Assembly: GCA_042091375.1 (NCBI GenBank)
Contig: JBELHO010000013.1
Span: 7,152 to 71,151 of the forward strand
DNA length: 64,000 nucleotides
From: JBELHO01 sp042091375
Lineage (GTDB): Bacteria > Pseudomonadota > Gammaproteobacteria > Enterobacterales > Alteromonadaceae
Direction: 5' to 3'
A program made the position numbers and the translations under genes. Under the pieces are notes generated by a model. That model saw only the letters and a program-made list of their open reading frames with translations. It searched no databases and was not told the origin of the DNA. Positions 25,729-35,073 of the stretch are shown here, piece by piece; the stretch's first letter is position 1; each line of letters starts with the position of its first letter.

Positions 25729-26943
25729 CTATTTAAAGTTGCCGTTAGTGGTTAATGTAGACAAGTACCAGTTAATAAAGTGTTGTTCAAAGGCTTCCAT
25801 CTCTGACAGTCGCCCCGGTTGATAAAACCGTGACATCACTCCTTGTTGATTATTACAAATGATCGCCTTATCGGCTTGGGTAGTCACGTCCCATAACCAA
25901 GTGAGCTGCTCTAATTGGTAATCGCGCCCGGCTTGAGCATGTTCATCGACAAACCAAAACACATCACACACACACTCGTTTATTGATTTAGGTAAAAATC
26001 GATAGCCCAGCATGTGATCATCATAAATCAGAAAAAAATTAACCGGTCCCAACATTAATTCCGAACAACCACCAGTGTATTGCGTTAACTCCCCCAACAA
26101 GGGTGCCAGAGGCTGCCCGTCTTTACTACCAGTCAATTTACCGATAAGCAGCGGATTGCGATCATACTGATACACTTCTTCGCCGGGCTTTGCTAAGTCA
26201 AAATAAAAATCAGCTGACTTAGTGCGGACCTTGTCTTCAGCAGCAAGATAGTCGGCTTTTAACTCGGCAAAGCGCTTGGGGTGCATAGCCATGCCATGAA
26301 TTTGTGCAAATTCTTGGTGAGCAGGAGCACAGTGATAACACTCTTGATAATTTTCAACCGCTAATTTCCAATTGGCAGGAATAGCATAGCTTTTATGCGC
26401 CGCCAATTTCATTGAACTTAAACCCAGTTGATTAAGATCGGTCATCAAGTCTTGTTTAAAACCATCGATAGAAGGCGGCTGTTCAGCCATATTAATAAAT
26501 AATAAACCGCCTACTTGCGCAATATGTACCTTGTGCAAACCATGGTCAGCTTTATTAAAGTCAGTAGGCATATGGCGCGCGGCAATCAGTTCACCATTGA
26601 GATCATAACACCATGCATGATAGGGACAGCTAAAGTTGTTGTTGTTTCCTTTGTCCTGCAAACACAATTTTGAGCCTCGGTGACGGCAAACATTGAGTAA
26701 GGCATTGACCTTTTGCTCTTTATTCAAGGTAATGATCACTGACTCAGTATCAAAATCAACCACAAAAAAATCACCCGACTTATTTAACTGTGAACGATGT
26801 CCGGCAAATATCCAATGCTTCATAAAAATACCATTGATTTCACCTTGGTAAATAGCTTGTTCAACGTAAAACTTTTGCTGCAATGAAAAACCTGATGGCT
26901 GCTCATCGATGATTTTAGTTATCGCAATGGTTGGATCCGTCAT
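25729..26943 (-). CDS. Rieske-type aromatic-ring-hydroxylating oxygenase, alpha subunit
   Basis: The 404-residue product has a Rieske [2Fe-2S] domain with ligands C86/H88 and C106/H109 (CRHRG and CPYHAW). The catalytic domain carries a mononuclear iron site, ECYHCAPAH (H204, H209, bridging E201). The overall form resembles stand-alone Rieske oxygenases acting on quaternary amines or small aromatics, such as choline or carnitine monooxygenase types, rather than three-component dioxygenases. No reductase gene is adjacent. AGGAG precedes the ATG by six bases. An APC-type transporter follows upstream on the same strand (135 bp away), which suggests but does not prove that it imports the substrate. 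Confidence 0.85.
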   Translation of the reverse strand: MTDPTIAITKIIDEQPSGFSLQQKFYVEQAIYQGEINGIFMKHWIFAGHRSQLNKSGDFFVVDFDTESVIITLNKEQKVNALLNVCRHRGSKLCLQDKGNNNNFSCPYHAWCYDLNGELIAARHMPTDFNKADHGLHKVHIAQVGGLLFINMAEQPPSIDGFKQDLMTDLNQLGLSSMKLAAHKSYAIPANWKLAVENYQECYHCAPAHQEFAQIHGMAMHPKRFAELKADYLAAEDKVRTKSADFYFDLAKPGEEVYQYDRNPLLIGKLTGSKDGQPLAPLLGELTQYTGGCSELMLGPVNFFLIYDDHMLGYRFLPKSINECVCDVFWFVDEHAQAGRDYQLEQLTWLWDVTTQADKAIICNNQQGVMSRFYQPGRLSEMEAFEQHFINWYLSTLTTNGNFK

Positions 26944-27079
26944 AAATGGCTCCTAAATGGTTAATTATCTGCTGGCAAACCGCAACGGCTATGTCTTTGA
27001 CAAATAGGCTATTGATACACAAAAGGTATTAGCCTGCGCAGTGTTTGCTGGTTATTTTTTACTGCTTAATTTTCAGTTG

Positions 27080-28387
27080 TTATTGTTCACTTCTGACCAG
27101 AGCATATACTGGCAAGCCAATTAAGATAAGAATAAACGAATAAAACACTATCTCAGCTCCTGCTCCCCAAATGGCAAAAAAACTGTATAAAAATGCTGCA
27201 CTTGACAAGACAATAGCTAGTGTTTTCTGGGTCCCCGCCGGATCCTTGCGCAGAAAGTAAAACTCAGCTACTGCCGAAAATGCATAGGCCAATAAAGTAG
27301 ACAAGGTTGACAAGGTAACAATAAAGGTAAAAGCGGCGATTAAGCCTTTATCAAGGGTGAGTAACAGCAGTAAAGAAGCGAGAATTCCGGAGGCCAAAAA
27401 ACAAACAATAGGTGTACCAGTTTTGCTTAAGGTGGCAAATCTTTGTGGCAATAAGCCATCTCGAGCTGCCGCCAACGGCACTTGACCGGCTACTAGGGCA
27501 TTGGCATTTAACGAGCCAAGAGTTGAGATCAACGCGCCTATAGAAATAATCGCACCGCCAATAGGCCCCATAAGCTCAGTAGCAGCTAACGCAAAAGGTG
27601 CGCTAGAACCCTCTAATATATGCGCGGGAACCACTAAGGCAATTGCTATACTGACTAAAAAGTAGATCACCAGTATAGTTAACACCGAAGCAATTAACAC
27701 CCGCGGAATAGTCTTCTCTGGTTGTTGAATATCATCGGTTGGCACCGCCGCAGTTTCAATACCAATAAAAGACCACATCACTAAGGTGGTTGCGGTTGCT
27801 ATCACAGTTAACGGATGCAGCTCAGTTGGGTTTATTACCGGTAACAGTTCTGGCTGCATATTGGCAAAACCAAAGACTATCAGTAACAACAGGGGAATTA
27901 TTTTTAATATGGTGGTGATCACCTGTAAACGGCTACTGCCCTCAACACTGCGAATATTCAAGCCGATCACTAGCCACACAGCGGCAAGGGCAAGCAAAAA
28001 AGTCAGTAGCCGATGCTCAGTAACCACAGGAAAAAAAAAGCCAAGGTAGCCGACAAAGGCCATGGCAATGGCTGATATTGCGCTAACACAGGCCAGCCAG
28101 TATGTCCAAGCGATCAAGAAACCAGCAAAACTTCCCAAACCGGCTTGTACATAGGCATATGGCCCACCTAATTTAGGCACGCGCTTGACTAATCGCGACA
28201 ATGAAAGAGCCACTAACACTGTGCCCAAGCCAGCGGTTAGCCAAGCCAATAAACCCAAAATACCATATGGTGCTAACAAGGTCGGCATCATAAAAATGCC
28301 GGAGCCAATAGCACAACCTACGGCTATTGACCAACCTCGCCAAAATCCTATGGCGCGACGCGGAACTTGCTCGATACTAGAGCTCAT
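27080..28387 (-). CDS. APC-family amino acid/polyamine transporter
   Basis: The 435-residue membrane protein has about 12 hydrophobic segments and belongs to the amino acid-polyamine-organocation superfamily. The family motif GSGIFMMPTLLAPYG lies in the first helix pair and KLGGPYAYVQAGLG follows; the central GIETAAVPTDDIQQPEKTIP loop is also typical. It looks closest to the AdiC/PotE-like antiporter group; substrate unknown. Two ATG codons are adjacent (28390 and 28387). GAGG is two bases from the first and five from the second, so I chose 28387. It is upstream of the Rieske oxygenase gene in the same orientation, and a repeat-rich gap lies just beyond its start. Confidence 0.85.
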   Translation of the reverse strand: MSSSIEQVPRRAIGFWRGWSIAVGCAIGSGIFMMPTLLAPYGILGLLAWLTAGLGTVLVALSLSRLVKRVPKLGGPYAYVQAGLGSFAGFLIAWTYWLACVSAISAIAMAFVGYLGFFFPVVTEHRLLTFLLALAAVWLVIGLNIRSVEGSSRLQVITTILKIIPLLLLIVFGFANMQPELLPVINPTELHPLTVIATATTLVMWSFIGIETAAVPTDDIQQPEKTIPRVLIASVLTILVIYFLVSIAIALVVPAHILEGSSAPFALAATELMGPIGGAIISIGALISTLGSLNANALVAGQVPLAAARDGLLPQRFATLSKTGTPIVCFLASGILASLLLLLTLDKGLIAAFTFIVTLSTLSTLLAYAFSAVAEFYFLRKDPAGTQKTLAIVLSSAAFLYSFFAIWGAGAEIVFYSFILILIGLPVYALVRSEQ

Positions 28388-28434
28388 CATGACCTCTTAT
28401 TATTATTATTGTTGCGGTTATTGTGTTGAATGTT

Positions 28435-28640
28435 ATTTTAGTGTTGATTGTTATTTTGGTTTTGGTTCTTACCTTAGTTTTAGTTATGGTTTTAGTTATG
28501 GTTTTNNNNNNNNNNNNNNNNNNNNNNNNNNNNNNNNNNNNNNNNNNNNNNNNNNNNNNNNNNNNNNNNNNNNNNNNNNNNNNNNNNNNNNNNNNNNNNN
28601 NNNNNGTTTTAGTTATGGTTTTAGTTATGGTTTTGATTAT
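28435..28640. repeat. 12-bp tandem array (GGTTTTAGTTAT) interrupted by an assembly gap
   Basis: The unit GGTTTTAGTTAT is repeated on both sides of 100 N (28506-28605), in the same phase (ending GGTTTT on the left, GTTTTAGTTATGG on the right). Related but decayed units (TTATTTTGGTTTTGG) lie to the left from about 28435. The array is upstream of the APC transporter gene and downstream of pilU. True copy number is unknown. Open frames through it are artefacts of the repeat. Confidence 0.85.
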
Positions 28641-28767
28641 TGCTATCTTTTGTTTTTTATCTACTAACCGGCATCAATTGGTTGCTTGAGTCTGTTTATC
28701 CTCAGTTGGTATTAGTCAAAGTGCGAGCTTATCGCCAGTAGCCAAACTGTAAATGATTAATCTATAC

Positions 28768-28802
28768 ATAAAATGGTAAAATAGCCTAGCATTTTACCAT
28801 TT
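28768..28802 (-). terminator. Terminator of pilU
   Basis: A perfect 12-bp stem AAATGGTAAAAT/ATTTTACCATTT with an 8-base loop starts about 7 bases after the pilU stop codon on the minus strand. The T-rich arm ends the transcript. Confidence 0.8.
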
Positions 28803-28808
28803 GTGTGT

Positions 28809-29933
28809 TTAATCAAGAGGATCCATACCAGCTAAGGTCACCCCAGCCAATGAGCCAGAGCCGCCTTGATCATTGCTGCGCAATTTGATCATTAACCGTA
28901 AATCATTTGGCGAATCAGCGTGATGTATTGCATCATCGTAACTAATTTGCTCATTGTTATATAAGTTGAACAGAGCTTGATCAAAAGTTTGCATGCCCTG
29001 ATCATTTGATTTCATCATCACTTCTTTAATATCACCTATTTTTCCACTTTTGATTAATTCGCCGATATAAGGAGAGTTTAATAAAATTTCTATTGCCGCA
29101 ACTCGACCATCACCATCGCTGGTTGGGATCAATTGCTGAGCAATAATACCCCGTAAATTTAACGCTAAGTCAAACAACAGTTTGTCATGCTGATCGGCGG
29201 GTACCAAATGCATGATCCGATCTATGGCTTGATTGGCATTGTTGGCATGAAGGGTGGCAATACACAAGTGTCCAGTTTCAGCGAAACTAAGGGCATGCTC
29301 CATGGTCTCACGGTTGCGTATTTCACCAATCAGAATAACATCAGGTGCTTGCCGTAAAGAACTTTTTAGCGCCGCATCAAAACTTTCGGTGTCTAAACCC
29401 ACCTCCCGCTGAGTGATCATGCAACTGCGGTGTTCATGAACAAATTCAACCGGATCTTCAATGGTCAAAATGTGCCCACGAGAGTGTTCGTTGCGATGAC
29501 CAATCAGCGCCGCCATAGAGGTCGATTTACCCGTTCCAGTACCGCCGACAAACAGCACTAAACCTCGCTTCGACATAACCACATCTTTTAATACCTCAGG
29601 CAAAGCTAGGTCGTCGACCTTGGGAATGTCAGTAACAATGCGGCGGATCACCATACCAGCCATGTCTCGCTGCCAAAAGGCAGAAATACGAAATCGACCA
29701 ATAGCGTCGACAGAAAGTGCAAAGTTGCACTCTTTCTCATCGTCAAACTGTTGCTTTTGTTTTTCATTCATCGCTTGATGAACAAGATTTAACGCTTGAT
29801 CTGCTGACAATAACTGAGTGTCAATGGCTTGCAGTTCACCATTGATCTTTGCACTTACCGCTAATTTTGCAGTGACGAACATATCCGACGCTTGCTGCTC
29901 TACCATTTTGCTTAATAAATCATTAAATTTCAT
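28809..29933 (-). CDS. pilU: Type IV pilus twitching ATPase PilU
   Basis: PilU is the PilT-dependent retraction ATPase of type IV pili. The 374-residue product has the Walker A motif GGTGTGKSTS, the Asp box ILTIEDPVEFVHEH, Walker B region PDVILIGEIRNRETMEHAL and the His box TGHLCIATLHANNANQ. The C-terminal tail (GSGSLAGVTLAGMDPLD) is typical of PilU and longer than in PilT. It follows pilT by 28 bp and ends in a strong hairpin terminator. Confidence 0.95.
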   Translation of the reverse strand: MKFNDLLSKMVEQQASDMFVTAKLAVSAKINGELQAIDTQLLSADQALNLVHQAMNEKQKQQFDDEKECNFALSVDAIGRFRISAFWQRDMAGMVIRRIVTDIPKVDDLALPEVLKDVVMSKRGLVLFVGGTGTGKSTSMAALIGHRNEHSRGHILTIEDPVEFVHEHRSCMITQREVGLDTESFDAALKSSLRQAPDVILIGEIRNRETMEHALSFAETGHLCIATLHANNANQAIDRIMHLVPADQHDKLLFDLALNLRGIIAQQLIPTSDGDGRVAAIEILLNSPYIGELIKSGKIGDIKEVMMKSNDQGMQTFDQALFNLYNNEQISYDDAIHHADSPNDLRLMIKLRSNDQGGSGSLAGVTLAGMDPLD

Positions 29934-29961
29934 TTAGTTGCACTCTGTCGCTTAGGGTAAA

Positions 29962-31005
29962 TTAATAGCCTTGAAATTGATTTTTATCTACAGCTTTTTC
30001 TTTTGCCGCTTCCCTAGAAATCAGTCCTTGGTTAACTAAGTTTTGCAAACACTGATCCATGGTTTGCATGCCATGGGTCATTCCCGTTTGAATAACTGAA
30101 TACATTTGCGCAATTTTATCCTCGCGAATGAGGTTTCTAATGGCCGGCACGCCGATCATGATCTCGTGCGCGGCAATGCGACCACTATCAAATTTTTTGA
30201 TTAAGGTTTGCGATATTACCGCTCGCAAAGACTCAGAGAGCATGGAACGCACCATAGCTTTCTCCTCTCCGGGAAAAACATCAATAATACGATCTATGGT
30301 TTTAGGTGCAGAAGTCGTATGCAAAGTGCCAAACACTAAATGACCTGTCTCTGCTGCGGTCATTGCCAAACGAATAGTTTCTAAATCTCGTAATTCACCG
30401 ACCAGAATAACATCGGGATCCTCGCGCAACGCTGACCGCAAAGCGGCATTAAAACTCAAGGTATCGCGATGCACTTCGCGCTGGTTAATCAAGCACATTT
30501 TATTGTCATGGACAAATTCAATGGGATCTTCAATGGTTAGAATATGTTGGTATTTATTGCTGTTAATGTAATCAACCATAGCCGCTAGAGTGGTTGATTT
30601 ACCCGATCCAGTTGGCCCAGTCACTAACACCAGTCCTCTGGGTGTATCGGCAATGGTTTGAAAAATATCAGGACAGTTCAGGTCATCTAATGACAATACT
30701 TTACTTGGAATGGTGCGAAATACCGCAGAGGGTCCGCGATTTTGATTAAAGGCATTGACACGAAAACGCGCTAGATTTGGCACTTCAAAAGAAAAATCAA
30801 CTTCTAAGTTTTCTTCGTACTCTTTGCGTTGTCTATCATTCATTATGTCGTATACTAAGGCATTGACGTTTTTGTCGCTAAAAGCGGGAATATTTAATCT
30901 GCGCACATCGCCATCAACGCGAATTAAAGGCGGTACGCCAGTAGAGAGATGTAGATCAGATGCATTATTATCTACGCTAAATGCAAGTAATTCGGTAATA
31001 TCCAT
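29962..31005 (-). CDS. pilT: Type IV pilus retraction ATPase PilT
   Basis: PilT depolymerises the type IV pilus and powers twitching and DNA uptake. The 347-residue product shows the N-terminal NNASDLHLSTGVPP, Walker A GPTGSGKSTT, Asp box LTIEDPIEFVHD, Walker B DPDVILVGELRDLETIR and the retraction motif AAHEIMIGVPAIRNLI. The start ATG is preceded by AGGAGGTTTTTTT. It is divergent from yggS with only 44 bp between start codons, a conserved arrangement. Confidence 0.97.
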   Translation of the reverse strand: MDITELLAFSVDNNASDLHLSTGVPPLIRVDGDVRRLNIPAFSDKNVNALVYDIMNDRQRKEYEENLEVDFSFEVPNLARFRVNAFNQNRGPSAVFRTIPSKVLSLDDLNCPDIFQTIADTPRGLVLVTGPTGSGKSTTLAAMVDYINSNKYQHILTIEDPIEFVHDNKMCLINQREVHRDTLSFNAALRSALREDPDVILVGELRDLETIRLAMTAAETGHLVFGTLHTTSAPKTIDRIIDVFPGEEKAMVRSMLSESLRAVISQTLIKKFDSGRIAAHEIMIGVPAIRNLIREDKIAQMYSVIQTGMTHGMQTMDQCLQNLVNQGLISREAAKEKAVDKNQFQGY

Positions 31006-31049
31006 AAAAAAACCTCCTAGTATAAAAATGTATAAGTGTAAAAGTGTAA

Positions 31050-31736
31050 TTGAAACCTATGACACCCATTAAAGATAATATCGCAGCAGTAGAACTGCAA
31101 ATTTTGCAAGCATGTAAGCAAGCCAACAGGCAGCGAAGTGACGTCAACCTATTGGCAGTTAGCAAAACTAAACCCGCACAATTGATCGAGCAAGCTTACC
31201 AAGCCGGTCAAAGGCGCTTTGGTGAAAGCTACATTCAAGAAGCTGTTGACAAAATAACACAATTAGCTCACTTAACTGATCTGCAATGGCATTTTATTGG
31301 CCCAGTGCAATCCAACAAAACCAAACAAATCGCCAGCCATTTTTCATGGGTACACAGTGTCGATAGAGCCAAATTAATTTCCCGCCTCAATGACCATAGG
31401 TCAGTTCAAGATACTCCGCTAAACGTTTGTTTACAAGTGAATATTAGTGGCGAAGAATCAAAGTCGGGGATTGCTGTCAATGAAGTCGCTGAGTTAGCCC
31501 AACAGGTGTTCCTTTGTGAGAATTTGTGTTTGCGGGGGCTCATGGCTATACCTAAAAAAAATGATAGCCAACAAAGCTTTATCAAAATGCACCAGATATT
31601 TATGCAATTAAAACAGCAGTACCCCTCAGTTGATACGCTATCTATGGGTATGTCTGGCGATTTGTCTGAGGCGATAGCCAATGGCTCAACCGTGATAAGG
31701 GTAGGCACAGCTATTTTTGGTGCCCGCAACCGCTAA
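31050..31736 (+). CDS. yggS: PLP homeostasis protein, YggS family
   Basis: YggS/PLPBP is a single-domain PLP-binding protein that helps balance vitamin B6 and amino acid pools. The 228-residue product has the PLP lysine region NLLAVSKTKPAQLIEQAY, the RRFGESYIQEAVDKI segment, WHFIGPVQSNK and the C-terminal SMGMSGDLSEAIANGSTVIRVGTAIFG. It is divergent from pilT and begins the run yggS-proC-yggT. Confidence 0.96.
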   Translation: MKPMTPIKDNIAAVELQILQACKQANRQRSDVNLLAVSKTKPAQLIEQAYQAGQRRFGESYIQEAVDKITQLAHLTDLQWHFIGPVQSNKTKQIASHFSWVHSVDRAKLISRLNDHRSVQDTPLNVCLQVNISGEESKSGIAVNEVAELAQQVFLCENLCLRGLMAIPKKNDSQQSFIKMHQIFMQLKQQYPSVDTLSMGMSGDLSEAIANGSTVIRVGTAIFGARNR

Positions 31737-31744
31737 GTAAAATC

Positions 31745-31795
31745 TAATGTAAAAAGTCAATGTAAAAAGCCAATTTAAAAAGCCAATGTACAAAT
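31745..31795. repeat. Tandem repeat, 13 bp x 4 (CAATGTAAAAAGC)
   Basis: Units TAATGTAAAAAGT, CAATGTAAAAAGC, CAATTTAAAAAGC and a decayed fourth copy lie directly after the yggS stop. The proC upstream region continues with looser GCATTGTAAAAT repeats at about 31860-31890. Confidence 0.75.
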
Positions 31796-31937
31796 CAGTT
31801 AGTCAGTATATAATTTGCCGCAGCAATTAATAAGAGCACTTGCATGTTGACGTGTTGATGCCATTGTAAAATTTTGCTGGCATTGTAAAATAATAAAATA
31901 ACCCCAGTAAACTGTCGCCAGTTTTGAGTAATACCTA

Positions 31938-32771
31938 ATGATAAAAGTTGCCTTTATTGGTGCCGGAAATATGAACAGTGCCATTATCCGCGGTTTAGTA
32001 AACCAAGGGCATGTACCGACTGATTTAATGGTATCAAACCCATCTTCGGCCAAGCGATTGTCTCTTCATCAACAGCTTGGTATTGCGCACACAGCAAGCA
32101 ATATTGATGCAGCCAAATTTGCTGATCACATTGTCTTGGGGGTAAAACCGCATTTAATTACCGCGGTTTGTGCCGAAATAAGTCAACACCTGGATATAAG
32201 TAACAAATGCTTTATTTCAGTTGCTGCCGGCACCACTAGCCAGCAAATTGAAAATGCATTAATAGGCAATTGCTCGGTGATCCGTGCCATGCCAAATACC
32301 CCCTCACAGTTGGCATTAGGTGTTACTGGCATGTTTGCTTCGCGGCAAACCACAAAACTTCAAAAAGACATTGCCGATCAACTTTTATCATCAGTGGGTA
32401 TGGTCAAATGGCTTGACAAGGAATCAGACATAGACCACATCATTGCCGTTTCAGGCTCGGGACCCGCTTATTTTTTCTTATTTATGGAAGCGATGGAAAA
32501 ACAAGCGATGGCCTATGGATTTTCAGCAGAAGACAGCCGGCAACTGGTGCAACAAACTGCCTTGGGCGCGGCACAAATGGTTGTTAATAATGATAGCTCG
32601 ATACAACAACTGCGTGAAAATGTGACTTCTAAAGGTGGCACGACTCAAGCGGCACTGACCACCTTTAAACAAGGTAATTTACAGCAACTCGTTGAGCAAG
32701 CAATGAATTCAGCACTGCACAAAGCGCAACAAATGGCTAATAATAAAGATGAACAATCTGGGCAAGCTTAG
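31938..32771 (+). CDS. proC: Pyrroline-5-carboxylate reductase
   Basis: ProC reduces pyrroline-5-carboxylate to proline with NAD(P)H. The 277-residue product has the N-terminal dinucleotide fold VAFIGAGNMNSAIIRGL and the catalytic-domain signature IAVSGSGPAYFFLFMEAME, with the C-terminal SKGGTTQAAL motif. It lies between yggS and yggT, as in many gammaproteobacteria. The spacer on each side carries short tandem repeats. Confidence 0.97.
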   Translation: MIKVAFIGAGNMNSAIIRGLVNQGHVPTDLMVSNPSSAKRLSLHQQLGIAHTASNIDAAKFADHIVLGVKPHLITAVCAEISQHLDISNKCFISVAAGTTSQQIENALIGNCSVIRAMPNTPSQLALGVTGMFASRQTTKLQKDIADQLLSSVGMVKWLDKESDIDHIIAVSGSGPAYFFLFMEAMEKQAMAYGFSAEDSRQLVQQTALGAAQMVVNNDSSIQQLRENVTSKGGTTQAALTTFKQGNLQQLVEQAMNSALHKAQQMANNKDEQSGQA

Positions 32772-32800
32772 TAAACTTAAGTAAACTTAAGTATACTTAA
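32771..32800. repeat. Tandem repeat, 10 bp x 3 (GTAAACTTAA)
   Basis: GTAAACTTAA occurs twice exactly and once as GTATACTTAA directly after the proC stop codon. Confidence 0.8.
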
Positions 32801-32856
32801 TAAAGTATGTATATTTTTTCGATGGTTATCATGCCGTCGCCACAACGGAGTAATAA

Positions 32857-33405
32857 ATGGCAGCAATAAATTATTTACTGAATTTTGTTTTTGATGCGAT
32901 ATTAATGATTTTAATCATAAGAGTTTGGTTGCAAGCAGTGCGTGCCGATTTTTATAACCCTTTAAGTCAATTTATCGTCAAAGTCAGTAATCCCATTGTT
33001 ATTCCAGCACGACGACTGATCCCCGGATTTGCCGGTATAGACTTTGCCACCCTAGTGGTTGCCTATATTGTCGCCTCAAGTAAATTTATCGTTTTAGCTT
33101 TACTCAATGGCTCGGGAATAGACATACTAGCTGCGGCGTTTTTAGGACTGTTATACACCATTAAACAAAGCGGCTTTTTATTGTTTATAGTGATGTTAGT
33201 AATGGCCTTAATGAGTTGGGTAGTACAAGGCTACAATCCAACCCAAATGATCTTACAACAATTAACCGAGCCATTTTTAAGACCGATCAGAAACATAATT
33301 CCTGCCATTGGTGGTTTAGATCTTTCAATATTAGTGGCCTTTTTATTGTTAAATGTGATCAATATCACCTTAGCTGGCTGGCTTCCTTACTGGGCGATGA
33401 TCTAA
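32857..33405 (+). CDS. yggT: YggT-family integral membrane protein
   Basis: The 182-residue product has two copies of the YGGT domain, each with a pair of membrane helices. The signature RADFYNPLSQFIVKVSNPIVIPARRLIPG occurs in the first half and a variant (GYNPTQMILQQLTEPFLRPIRNIIP) in the second. Function is not settled; links to osmotic tolerance and membrane protein placement have been reported for the family. The ribosome site GGAG is eight bases before the ATG. It follows proC, a conserved order. The usual next gene, yggU, is missing. Confidence 0.93.
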   Translation: MAAINYLLNFVFDAILMILIIRVWLQAVRADFYNPLSQFIVKVSNPIVIPARRLIPGFAGIDFATLVVAYIVASSKFIVLALLNGSGIDILAAAFLGLLYTIKQSGFLLFIVMLVMALMSWVVQGYNPTQMILQQLTEPFLRPIRNIIPAIGGLDLSILVAFLLLNVINITLAGWLPYWAMI

Positions 33406-33522
33406 AGATAACATAGCCATTGACGAGTTAAGGGTATTTCGCTCTATGCTCTTAGCTCAGCTATAATTATTCACAGATAAACAGCAAAGCAATGCTGTTT
33501 TAATTTATTTTTGGAGGTCATC

Positions 33523-33978
33523 ATGCCTTTTGCTATACCAAAGTTAACCATTAGCGCATTATTTCTGTTGTGTTTTATCAGTTGCTGTACAAGCTTCTCT
33601 GCGTTGGCAGAAAATATGAAGACCTTTGGTAACATCAATGTGCATTACATGGCCATAGGCACCTCTTTTTTAACGCCAGAAATTGCCAAAGCCTATGGTA
33701 TTGAACGCAGCCGTTATAATGGTTTAGTGAATATATCAGTGATCGACAACAGTCAAAAACATCTGCCGGCTAAGTTGGTTTTAATCAGTGGTACCGCTAA
33801 AAATTTAACTGGACAAGACAAACCCCTCAGCTTTGATGAAGTCAAAGAAGGCGAGGCGATTTATTACTTAGCGCAAGTCAATTATCGCCATAATGAAACC
33901 ATTCGCTTCGCTATTACTATCACTGACGGTGCGCAACAACACACCTTGAATTTTACGCAAAAATTTTATGCCGACTAA
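33523..33978 (+). CDS. DUF4426 family exported protein
   Basis: The 151-residue product has a signal peptide (ALFLLCFISCCTSFSALA) and a compact beta-rich domain matching the DUF4426 family as I recall it: NINVHYMAIGTSFLTPEIAKAY, then NISVIDNS and EAIYYLAQVNYRHNETIRF. The family is found near metX or yggT in marine gammaproteobacteria; its role is unknown. GGAGG lies five bases before the ATG at 33523, so the in-frame TTG at 33511 is not the start. It probably belongs to the yggS-proC-yggT transcription unit. Confidence 0.82.
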   Translation: MPFAIPKLTISALFLLCFISCCTSFSALAENMKTFGNINVHYMAIGTSFLTPEIAKAYGIERSRYNGLVNISVIDNSQKHLPAKLVLISGTAKNLTGQDKPLSFDEVKEGEAIYYLAQVNYRHNETIRFAITITDGAQQHTLNFTQKFYAD

Positions 33979-34062
33979 CCCAAGTTAAAACTGCAATTGT
34001 TGCGCAATAACATACCTCATTTGTGATCATGCCGTATTGAAAATTCTCGACAGCAAAGTGTT

Positions 34063-34962
34063 TTACTTTGCTGATTTCGTTGCCGCTGACAACCACAATT
34101 TAGCGCCTAATACATTGACCAATAAGCCCAGCATTACCAGCAGTATGCCAATAATTTGCGCAACACTAAGGCGTTCGTTTAGAAAAAATGCAGAGCAGAT
34201 TATACCAACCACAGGAACACCTAGGGTGAGTGGCGCAACCTCAACTGCCGGATAACGACTCAATAAATATCCCCACAGGCTATAACCTAATAGGGTACCA
34301 GCTAAACCTAAGTATAAAATGACCAAAATTGTCGTGCCGCTGATCGCCGTTAAACTAGAGAAGACTGTCTCTGCTCCCTCAAGCCAAATACTGGTCAGTA
34401 AAAAAGGAATAATCGCCAACCAAGACGACCAGACCACTAAGCCGATATTAGCGTTATGGCCTCGTTGATTAATGATGCGATTAATCACATTACCAGAAGC
34501 CCAAGCAAATGCCGCGGCTAGTGTAAAGCCAAATGCGATAGCACTGATCTGGGTCTGCTGACCAGAAAAGCCAATAATGGTTAGACCAAGTCCAGCGATG
34601 ATCATTGCTAAGAGTTGCGGCCACTTAACCGCTTCGCGCAATATAAATGCCGAAAGCATAATAGTAAATAAAGCCTGTGACTGTAACACTAATGAAGCCA
34701 AGCCTGCCGGCATGCCAAAATCCATCGCAGAAAACAAAAAAGCAAATTGCAGGAAACACAAAGTAAGCGCATATAACGCCATCCAAGACAAAGGGATATC
34801 TGGTTTTTTAATAAATAACGAGCCGACAACAGCCACAGTTAAAAATCGCAATGTCCCCATTAAAATAGGTGGAAGGTCAGTTAACCCCCAAGCAATAACA
34901 ACAAAATTAAAGCCCCACAACACAATAATAAAAACACCAAGTAAACTATCTTTTATCGTCAT
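34063..34962 (-). CDS. eamA: EamA-type O-acetylserine/cysteine exporter (DMT superfamily)
   Basis: The 299-residue product has ten hydrophobic segments and two EamA domains. It closely follows E. coli EamA (YdeD) as I remember it: VLWGFNFVVIAWGL near the start, FLFSAMDFGMPAGLASLVLQ, FTLAAAFAWASGN and VAPLTLGVPVVG. E. coli EamA exports cysteine and O-acetylserine. A start at 35019 is possible, but the extra 19 residues are not membrane-like and the ATG at 34962 gives the exact length of the E. coli protein. It is the only minus-strand gene between DUF4426 and rdgB and may be a later insertion into that run. Confidence 0.85.
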   Translation of the reverse strand: MTIKDSLLGVFIIVLWGFNFVVIAWGLTDLPPILMGTLRFLTVAVVGSLFIKKPDIPLSWMALYALTLCFLQFAFLFSAMDFGMPAGLASLVLQSQALFTIMLSAFILREAVKWPQLLAMIIAGLGLTIIGFSGQQTQISAIAFGFTLAAAFAWASGNVINRIINQRGHNANIGLVVWSSWLAIIPFLLTSIWLEGAETVFSSLTAISGTTILVILYLGLAGTLLGYSLWGYLLSRYPAVEVAPLTLGVPVVGIICSAFFLNERLSVAQIIGILLVMLGLLVNVLGAKLWLSAATKSAK

Positions 34963-35073
34963 ACTTACCCAACATTTATAAAATTTAGGAATATAGCTTG
35001 GGCTATCTCCCGTTTGCACTTAGATTAAGGTATTATTCACCCTATTGATATTAAAACCTAATGAGCACATTTA

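Noticed and set aside
28185..28689. Open frames crossing the gap at 28506-28605
   Set aside because: They consist of the 12-bp repeat read as LVMVLVMV or YGFSYGFS and of N; they are artefacts.
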